A stretch of 12,496 nucleotides of DNA from UA16 sp042095135. Its GTDB lineage: Bacteria; Bacteroidota; Bacteroidia; Flavobacteriales_D; Sanyastnellaceae. Shown here piece after piece: positions 7,470 through 12,496 of the stretch. The DNA lies in the NCBI GenBank assembly GCA_042095135.1, contig JBELBV010000052.1, positions 1-12,496 on the forward strand, given 5' to 3'. The notes beneath the pieces were generated by a model. That model saw nothing but the letters and a program-made list of their open reading frames with translations, made no database searches and was not told where the DNA came from. The first letter of the stretch is position 1. Every line of letters starts with the position of its first letter. The translations under genes were made by a program, and so were the position numbers.

Positions 7470-9230
7470 TTAGGCTTCGTCTTCCGCTGCTGTGGAACGG
7501 AGGTACAGTTCGTCGTATTGTTCGTTGTGGATGGGGCTCGGCGCGTCAATCATGACGTCGCGACCTGAGTTGTTTTTCGGGAAGGCGATGAAATCCCGGA
7601 TCGAGTCGCTGCCGCCGAAAAGCGAGCAGAGGCGATCGAAGCCGAGTGCCAGTCCGCCGTGCGGTGGAGCGCCGTATTGGAAGGCGTTCATCAAGAAGCC
7701 AAACTGGGCCTCCGCCTCATCCGGGGTAAAGCCGAGCAGGTCGAACATCCGGGCCTGGATGGCTTTGTCGTGGATTCGGATGGAACCCCCGCCGATTTCT
7801 ACGCCGTTGATGACCATATCGTACGCATTGGCACGAACAGCTCCCGGATCGGAATCGATGAGGTCGAAATGTTCGGGTTTTGGCGACGTGAAGGGGTGGT
7901 GCATGGCGTGGTAGCGTTCGGTGTCTTCGTCCCATTCGAGGAGGGGGAAATCCACCACCCACAACGGCTTGAAGACCTTGGGATCGCGCAACCCCAGCGC
8001 ACTGCCCATGTGCAGGCGCAGCTCGTTGAGCTGGCGGCGAACCTGGTTCAAATCACCGGAGAGCATCAGGATCAAATCCCCTGCCTTGGCACCGGAATGG
8101 GCCGCCCAAGCGTCTTGTTTTTCAGCATCGAAGAATTTGTCCACGCTCGACTTGAACGTGCCGTCTTCGTTGACTTTGCAGTACACTAGGCCCTTGGCGC
8201 CAATCTGAGGGCGCTTGACCCAATCGGTCAAGGCATCGAGTTGCTTGCGGGTGTAGTTGGCACAACCGGGAGCCACGATGCCCAACACGGCTTCAGCGTT
8301 ATCGAATACGCCGAACCCTTGGCCTTGGGCGACCGGCCCAAAATCCACAAATTCCATGCCGAAGCGTACGTCGGGCTTGTCGCTGCCGTAGCGTTCCATG
8401 GCCTCGTCGTACGTCATGCGTGGGAACGCGTCGATTTCAACGTCGAGGACGGTTTTGAACAGGTGGCGCACGAGGTGCTCAAACGTCTGCAGCACGTCTT
8501 CTTGCTCCACAAAGGCCATCTCGCAGTCAATCTGGGTGAATTCCGGCTGGCGGTCGGCACGGAGGTCCTCGTCACGGAAGCACTTGACAATCTGGTAGTA
8601 GCGGTCGTAACCGCTGACCATCAACAGCTGCTTGAACGTCTGTGGGCTTTGCGGCAACGCGTAAAACTGCCCTGGGTTCATGCGCGAAGGCACAACAAAA
8701 TCCCGTGCACCTTCCGGTGTGGACTTGATCAAATAAGGTGTCTCAACTTCGATGAACTCCACATCGTCGAGGTACTTGCGCGTTTCGATGCTCAACCGGT
8801 GGCGGAGCATGAGGTTGCGTTGTACGGGCTTGCGGCGCAGGTCGAGGTAGCGGTATTGCATACGCAGGTCATCACCGCCATCGGTGTCGTCCTCGATGGT
8901 AAATGGCGGGGTCTTGCTGGCATTCAAGACGTCGAGTTGGGTGACTTCGATCTCGATGTCCCCGGTGGGCATCTGGGCGTTTTTGGATTCGCGGATTTTA
9001 ACAAGACCGGTTGCCTTGATGACGAATTCCCGGCCGAGTTTCCGAGCGCTCAGGCAGAGCGCTTCGTTCGAGTCCATGTTGAAGGCCAACTGGGTCAGAC
9101 CATAGCGATCCCGGACGTCGACAAAAGTCATTCCGCCCAAGTCGCGGGTGCGTTGAACCCAACCGCTCAAGGTCACAGTTTGGCCTGCGTGTTCGGCGCG
9201 CAGTTCGCCGCAAGTATGCGTTCGATGCAT
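7470..9230 (-). CDS. aspS: Aspartyl-tRNA synthetase, bacterial type
   Basis: Class IIb synthetase that charges tRNA-Asp; 586 residues from the ATG at 9230, normal for the bacterial form. Domains: N-terminal OB-fold anticodon-binding domain (about 1-105, GWVQRTRDLGGMTFVDVRDR at 23-42), class II catalytic core with motif 1 around FIEVETPYL (159-167), motif 2 in CFRDEDLRADRQPEFTQ (217-233), the bacterial GAD insertion (about 285-420), and motif 3 in GLALGFDRL (526-534). The residue after RTRD is Leu31 rather than His, the pattern of discriminating AspRS enzymes, which charge only tRNA-Asp. The frame extends upstream to a GTG at 9272, but the ATG at 9230 gives the typical MHRTHTCGEL start, has an AGGA a few bases upstream, and leaves room for the promoter. 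It is the first gene of the probable aspS-bacilliredoxin-membrane protein-trpS-DUF4139 cluster. Confidence 0.97.
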   Translation of the reverse strand: MHRTHTCGELRAEHAGQTVTLSGWVQRTRDLGGMTFVDVRDRYGLTQLAFNMDSNEALCLSARKLGREFVIKATGLVKIRESKNAQMPTGDIEIEVTQLDVLNASKTPPFTIEDDTDGGDDLRMQYRYLDLRRKPVQRNLMLRHRLSIETRKYLDDVEFIEVETPYLIKSTPEGARDFVVPSRMNPGQFYALPQSPQTFKQLLMVSGYDRYYQIVKCFRDEDLRADRQPEFTQIDCEMAFVEQEDVLQTFEHLVRHLFKTVLDVEIDAFPRMTYDEAMERYGSDKPDVRFGMEFVDFGPVAQGQGFGVFDNAEAVLGIVAPGCANYTRKQLDALTDWVKRPQIGAKGLVYCKVNEDGTFKSSVDKFFDAEKQDAWAAHSGAKAGDLILMLSGDLNQVRRQLNELRLHMGSALGLRDPKVFKPLWVVDFPLLEWDEDTERYHAMHHPFTSPKPEHFDLIDSDPGAVRANAYDMVINGVEIGGGSIRIHDKAIQARMFDLLGFTPDEAEAQFGFLMNAFQYGAPPHGGLALGFDRLCSLFGGSDSIRDFIAFPKNNSGRDVMIDAPSPIHNEQYDELYLRSTAAEDEA

Positions 9231-9258
9231 GGTTCCTGAATGATTTTTTTCAGACGCC

Positions 9259-9266
9259 CAAAGGTA
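9259..9266 (-). promoter_or_regulatory. Putative Bacteroidota-type -7 box (TACCTTTG) for the aspS cluster
   Basis: Read on the minus strand the sequence is TACCTTTG, an exact match to the TAnnTTTG -7 consensus of the Bacteroidota housekeeping sigma factor. It would start transcription about 20-25 nt ahead of the aspS ATG. No clear TTG -33 element is seen at the usual spacing, so this rests on the -7 match and position. Confidence 0.5.
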
Positions 9267-9304
9267 CGGCACGAAGCGCGGTCATTCCGAGGCCGGCATC
9301 TCCG

Positions 9305-9312
9305 TAGATTTG
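9305..9312 (+). promoter_or_regulatory. Possible -7 box (TAGATTTG) for the carboxyltransferase gene
   Basis: TAGATTTG matches TAnnTTTG but lies only 4 nt before the ATG at 9317, so a transcript from it would be leaderless or nearly so. No -33 element is apparent. It could be a chance match. Confidence 0.3.
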
Positions 9313-9316
9313 CTTC

Positions 9317-10858
9317 ATGGAACAGCACAGAAATCGGCTCAATGAATTGCGTGAGCAAGCGCTGCAAGGAGGTGGTGAGAAGCGCATTGAGGCCCAGCAT
9401 GCCAAAGGCAAATTGACGGCACGCGAGCGCTTGAACTTGCTTTTGGATCCCGACAGTTTTGAGGAATTGGGGATGCTCGTGAAGCACCGTTCGACCAACT
9501 TCGGGTTGGACAAGCAGCTGTTCCTCGGTGACGGTGTCGTCACGGGCTATGGTCGGATCAACGGCCGGTTGGTGTACGTGTTCTCCCAGGACTTCACGGT
9601 GCTGGGGGGATCCCTGGCCGAATCCCACGCTAAGAAAATCTGCCGCGTCATGGACTTGGCGATGAAGAATGGTGCCCCCGTCATTGGCCTCAATGACAGT
9701 GGTGGCGCACGCATCCAAGAAGGTGTGGTGTCGCTGGGAGGATATGCCGACATTTTTTACCGCAACGTGCGCGCCAGTGGGGTCATTCCGCAGTTAAGCG
9801 CAATCCTCGGTCCGTGTGCGGGCGGAGCGGTCTACTCGCCGGCCTTGACGGATTTCATTTTCATGGCAGAGGGCACCAGTTACATGTTTGTGACCGGCCC
9901 CAACGTGGTCAAGACCGTGACGCACGAGGAGGTAACGAGCGAAGAGTTGGGCGGGGCAAAAACGCACGCCAGCAAGTCCGGTGTCACTCATTTCACGGCG
10001 GCCAACGAGGCCCATGTGATTCAGCACATCAAAGACGTCCTGAGCTTTCTCCCGCAAAATTGCGAAGAGGACCCGGAAGCCTTGGACTATACACCGGGCG
10101 ATGAACAACGACCCACTTTGGATGCGGTCGTACCGGAGAGCGCTCAGCAGCCGTACGACATTCGCGAGGTGGTGAACCAGGTCTGTGACGCAGGGACGTT
10201 CACAGAAGTTCAAAAGGACTACGCCGAGAACATTGTCTGCGGCTTTGCACGCCTGGCCGGTAAGAGTATCGGTGTGGTGGCGAACCAACCGGCGTTCCTA
10301 GCTGGGGTGTTGGACAACAGCGCATCGACGAAGGCGGCGCGTTTCGTGCGCACGTGCGACGCGTTTAATGTTCCGCTGCTTGTATTGGAAGACGTTCCCG
10401 GCTTCTTGCCCGGAACCGACCAGGAGTGGAACGGCATCATCACCAACGGCGCGAAACTCCTGTATGCCTTTAGCGAAGCCACGGTGCCGCGCATCACGGT
10501 CATCACGCGAAAGGCCTACGGCGGAGCGTACGACGTCATGAACAGCCAGCACATCGGCGCGGATCTGGTTTATGCGTGGCCGACGGCGGAGATTGCGGTC
10601 ATGGGCGCCAAAGGCGCGGCGGAGATCATCTTCAAGCGCGAAATCGCCGCTTCAGATAATCCGGAGGCGACGTGGAAGGAGAAGGAGGCGGAATACGCGG
10701 AGCTGTTTGCGCACCCCTACAATGCAGCGGCCCGAGGTTATGTGGATGAGGTTATCCTTCCACACAACACCCGGGCCAAACTGATTCGAGCATTTGAAAT
10801 GCTCCAGAACAAAGTGGATACGCTGCCGCGCAAGAAGCACGGCAACCTTCCGCTCTGA
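9317..10858 (+). CDS. pccB: Acyl-CoA carboxylase carboxyltransferase (beta) subunit, propionyl-CoA type
   Basis: Beta subunit of a biotin-dependent acyl-CoA carboxylase, which moves the carboxyl group from carboxybiotin to propionyl-CoA to give (S)-methylmalonyl-CoA in the cytoplasm. At 513 residues it has full family length. Visible elements: GGGEKRIEAQHAKGKLTARERL (18-39), the N-domain oxyanion segment NDSGGARIQEG (126-136), GPCAGGAVYSPAL (165-177), and in the C domain EDVPGFLPGTDQEWNGII (358-375) followed by ITRKAYGGAYDVM (396-408). D406 in GGAYDVM matches the Asp that favours propionyl-CoA over acetyl-CoA in characterised actinobacterial carboxylases. The ending KKHGNLPL is typical of Bacteroidota homologues. 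The biotin carboxylase and biotin-carrier subunits are not next to it and must be elsewhere. It is divergent from aspS and meets the redoxin gene with no spacer. A broader acyl-CoA range is possible. Confidence 0.93.
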   Translation: MEQHRNRLNELREQALQGGGEKRIEAQHAKGKLTARERLNLLLDPDSFEELGMLVKHRSTNFGLDKQLFLGDGVVTGYGRINGRLVYVFSQDFTVLGGSLAESHAKKICRVMDLAMKNGAPVIGLNDSGGARIQEGVVSLGGYADIFYRNVRASGVIPQLSAILGPCAGGAVYSPALTDFIFMAEGTSYMFVTGPNVVKTVTHEEVTSEELGGAKTHASKSGVTHFTAANEAHVIQHIKDVLSFLPQNCEEDPEALDYTPGDEQRPTLDAVVPESAQQPYDIREVVNQVCDAGTFTEVQKDYAENIVCGFARLAGKSIGVVANQPAFLAGVLDNSASTKAARFVRTCDAFNVPLLVLEDVPGFLPGTDQEWNGIITNGAKLLYAFSEATVPRITVITRKAYGGAYDVMNSQHIGADLVYAWPTAEIAVMGAKGAAEIIFKREIAASDNPEATWKEKEAEYAELFAHPYNAAARGYVDEVILPHNTRAKLIRAFEMLQNKVDTLPRKKHGNLPL

Positions 10859-11521
10859 TTACTTCGAAACGCGCTTGATGGAGCAGCCGATGGCTTTGGT
10901 CTCGGCTACGCCGACTGGCTTGCCATTGGAAACCGCCGTGATTGCGTCTTGCACGTAGCGCTCTGATACCGCGTCCGCATCGCTCACGTTGTCGTCGATG
11001 GAACCGCGGTATACGAGGTTCATGCCGCCGTCAAAGAGGTAGACATGTGGCGTCTTCAACGCGCCGAATGCATCGGCGAGCTGGTGGTTGGCGTCGAGCA
11101 GGTAGGGCATGCCGTAGTTGTTTTCCTTGGCATGTGCCTTCATCGCGTCCATGCTGTCGTGGTTGTCGCGCTTGGCTTCGTTGGAGTTGACTAAGACCAT
11201 GGAAACGCCGTTTTCTTTGGCGAAAATGGCGGTCTCGTTGTAGCGACCTTCCCAACCATCGCTTTTCTCACCGTTGCCGACGACAAAAGGGCAGGTGTTG
11301 CAGCTGAATACCACGAGCAAACCGTTGGGGCCAGCGGCTGTGTTGAGGCTCATCTGCGCGCCGTTCACGTTCATCATCAGCACGTCGGCAAGCGGGGCTT
11401 TGGAGCCGATTGTCAATTCAGGCTGGGGCTCAGCGAGGCCAGCGCTTGTCATGAAGACACCGAGGGCGAGGGCAGAGGCCACGCCGAGGGCGCCTTTAAT
11501 GGGGGAGAGTAAGAAGTTCAT
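10859..11521 (-). CDS. Exported thioredoxin-like (redoxin/AhpC-TSA fold) protein with CNTC motif
   Basis: A 220-residue protein with a signal peptide (hydrophobic 11-29, likely cleaved at GLA/EP near residue 30), so probably periplasmic. The thioredoxin-like fold shows the pre-core GSKAPLADVLMMNVNGAQMSL (39-59), the core strand LLVVFSCNTCPFV (68-80) with a CxxC pair C74/C77, and a Thr-cis-Pro loop TPHVYLF (157-163). A segment IGCSIK near the end carries a third cysteine, C213, conserved as I recall it in this group of thioredoxin-family proteins. The likely role is thiol-disulfide exchange or peroxide reduction at the envelope; partner unknown. It lies 96 bases downstream of queA on the same strand, with a 7-bp inverted repeat in between, and its stop codon directly abuts that of the convergent carboxyltransferase gene. 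No Shine-Dalgarno is seen before the ATG. Confidence 0.88.
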   Translation of the reverse strand: MNFLLSPIKGALGVASALALGVFMTSAGLAEPQPELTIGSKAPLADVLMMNVNGAQMSLNTAAGPNGLLVVFSCNTCPFVVGNGEKSDGWEGRYNETAIFAKENGVSMVLVNSNEAKRDNHDSMDAMKAHAKENNYGMPYLLDANHQLADAFGALKTPHVYLFDGGMNLVYRGSIDDNVSDADAVSERYVQDAITAVSNGKPVGVAETKAIGCSIKRVSK

Positions 11522-11617
11522 ATCGTCTATAACCGTTGGTTTTCGACGAAGTTCGTTTATCCACGGCCAATGCGCCGCAGAAAATTTGCAAACGCATGCA
11601 AATGGAAGCCCGGAAGT
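11522..11617 (-). other. Intergenic region between queA and the redoxin gene
   Basis: This 96-base stretch is the largest gene-free segment in the window. It holds a perfect inverted repeat (listed separately) just after the queA stop. No convincing TAnnTTTG box for the redoxin gene was found, so whether the redoxin has its own promoter is unresolved. Confidence 0.6.
11584..11603. repeat. Perfect 7-bp inverted repeat (ATTTGCA / TGCAAAT)
   Basis: ATTTGCA at 11584-11590 and TGCAAAT at 11597-11603 are exact reverse complements around a 6-base spacer. The site also contains two smaller palindromes, TTTGCAAA (11585-11592) and GCATGC (11594-11599). It could be an operator for a dimeric regulator of the redoxin gene, or a weak hairpin after queA. 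There is no adjacent T-run on the minus strand, so an intrinsic terminator is not supported. Confidence 0.5.
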
Positions 11618-12496
11618 TTACTTAATCAAAAGCGCATCTCCATAAGCGAAGAAGCGGTACTTCTCCTTCATGGCTTCGTTGTACGCCTCCATGATGAGGT
11701 CGTAACCGCCAAACGCTGAACTCAGCATAAGCAGGGTGCTCTGAGGCGTGTGGAAGTTGGTGATCAATGCGTCCGAGATCTTGAAATCGTACTTGGGGAA
11801 GATGAATTTGTTGGTCCATCCGTTGTACGGCTTCAGCGTGTCGGTGGTGCTCACGGAAGTTTCCATGGCGCGCATGGCTGTTGCACCTACGGAAACGATT
11901 CGCCGGCCTTCCGCTTTGGCGCGATTGACACGCGCGACACAATCCTCAGGGATGATGAGCTGCTCGGAATCCACCTTGTGTTTGGTCAGGTCTTCCACTT
12001 CAACCGGACGGAAGGTGCCCAATCCAATATGGAGGGTCAAGAAGGTCAGGTCAATGCCCTTGATTTCAAGGCGCTTCAGCAGTTGCTTTGAGAAGTGCAA
12101 ACCGGCGGTGGGGACGGCAACGGCACCGAGCTTATCGGCGTAAATTGTCTGGAAACGCTCGCGGTCTTCGGCTTCCACTTCCCGCTCCAAGTACTTGGGG
12201 ATAGGGGTCTCACCCAACTTGGAGATGACCTCCATGAACTCCTCGTACGAACCGTCGAACAAGAAACGCAATGTTCGGCCGCGTGATGTGGTGTTGTCGA
12301 TGACTTCGGCCACCAACTCGTCGTTCTCTCCGAAATAGAGCTTGTTGCCGATGCGGATTTTACGCGCCGGGTCCACGAGTACGTCCCAGAGGATGCTTTC
12401 GCGATTCAGTTCGCGAAGCAAGAAGACCTCAATGACCGCGCCGGTTTTCTCTTTGTTGCCGTACAATTTGGCTGGGAAAACCTTGGTGTCGTTGGC
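11618..12496 (-). CDS. queA: S-adenosylmethionine:tRNA ribosyltransferase-isomerase (5' truncated)
   Basis: QueA transfers and isomerises the ribosyl part of S-adenosylmethionine onto 7-aminomethyl-7-deazaguanine in the wobble position of tRNA, making epoxyqueuosine. The window holds the last 292 residues; the family is about 350 long, so roughly 55-60 N-terminal residues lie beyond the right edge. Reading to the edge gives ANDTKVFPAKLYGNKEKTGA, the conserved early QueA segment, which shows that the TTG at 12466 is an internal leucine codon and not a start. Other family segments include AVPTAGLHFSKQLL (around 145-160 of this fragment), LTLHIGLGTFRPVEVEDL, VSVGATAMRAMETS and NFHTPQSTLLMLSSAFGG. 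No motif is missing. The redoxin gene follows 96 bases downstream on the same strand; shared transcription is possible. Confidence 0.96.
   Translation of the reverse strand, partial: ANDTKVFPAKLYGNKEKTGAVIEVFLLRELNRESILWDVLVDPARKIRIGNKLYFGENDELVAEVIDNTTSRGRTLRFLFDGSYEEFMEVISKLGETPIPKYLEREVEAEDRERFQTIYADKLGAVAVPTAGLHFSKQLLKRLEIKGIDLTFLTLHIGLGTFRPVEVEDLTKHKVDSEQLIIPEDCVARVNRAKAEGRRIVSVGATAMRAMETSVSTTDTLKPYNGWTNKFIFPKYDFKISDALITNFHTPQSTLLMLSSAFGGYDLIMEAYNEAMKEKYRFFAYGDALLIK

Larger units (their letters stand above)
9231..9316. other. Divergent intergenic region between aspS and the carboxyltransferase gene
   Basis: This 86-base stretch separates two divergent genes and must hold both promoters. 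It contains one TAnnTTTG-type box on each strand, listed separately, and an AGGA just ahead of the aspS ATG. No hairpin or further gene is seen. Confidence 0.7.

Noticed and set aside
8241..9239. A 332-codon open frame on the plus strand opposite aspS
   Set aside because: The minus strand encodes unmistakable AspRS motifs throughout; the plus-strand translation looks like a reverse-strand shadow.
9231..9272. GTG start for aspS fourteen codons upstream
   Set aside because: The extra residues are not AspRS-like and would cover the likely promoter; the ATG at 9230 begins the conserved sequence.
12464..12466. TTG at 12466 as the queA start
   Set aside because: The reading frame continues to the right edge with conserved QueA sequence (NDTKVFPAKL), so the gene is truncated by the window and this codon is internal.
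1..12496. Mobile element, defence system or CRISPR array
   Set aside because: No transposase, integrase, direct-repeat array, terminal repeats or defence-type domains were seen; nearly every base lies in a housekeeping or envelope gene.

Overview
The window looks like an ordinary, densely packed chromosomal segment from a Bacteroidota bacterium, most likely a Flavobacteriales-type lineage with unusually high GC (mid-50s percent by eye). The signs are a DUF4139 protein carrying a carboxypeptidase-regulatory-like insert, tandem exported amidohydrolases, a BrxA/BrxB-family bacilliredoxin, TAnnTTTG-type promoter boxes, start codons mostly without clear Shine-Dalgarno sequences, and a carboxyltransferase subunit ending in a KKHGNLPL-type tail. 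No mobile elements, tRNA/rRNA genes or CRISPR arrays were seen. The longest gene-free stretch is under 100 bases.

Layout, left to right. (1) Positions 1-1919, plus strand: the 3' part of a metal-dependent amidohydrolase, joined by an ATGA overlap to a second amidohydrolase-family gene that appears to lack the catalytic metal ligands. (2) Positions 1921-9230, minus strand, transcribed right to left: aspS, a bacilliredoxin, a large polytopic membrane protein resembling GT-C glycosyltransferases, trpS, and an exported DUF4140/DUF4139 protein. The first four genes are 9-11 nt apart and the last follows after 57 nt, so they are probably one operon read from a promoter at about 9259-9266. (3) Positions 9317-10858, plus strand, divergent from aspS: an acyl-CoA carboxylase carboxyltransferase (beta) subunit with a propionyl-CoA-type specificity residue. 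(4) Positions 10859-12496, minus strand: an exported thioredoxin/redoxin-like protein, and upstream of it queA (tRNA queuosine synthesis), whose 5' end lies outside the window.

Functionally the segment mixes translation (AspRS, TrpRS, QueA), thiol redox (bacilliredoxin, exported CxxC redoxin), propionyl-CoA metabolism and cell-envelope or export functions. No clear new system was found. The points most worth a second look are the enzyme/pseudoenzyme amidohydrolase pair, the SusC-like insert inside the DUF4139 protein, the uncharacterised membrane protein between two tRNA-synthetase genes, and a perfect inverted repeat upstream of the redoxin gene. Three start codons were set inside longer open frames or treated as truncated: trpS at 4866, aspS at 9230, and queA running off the right edge.
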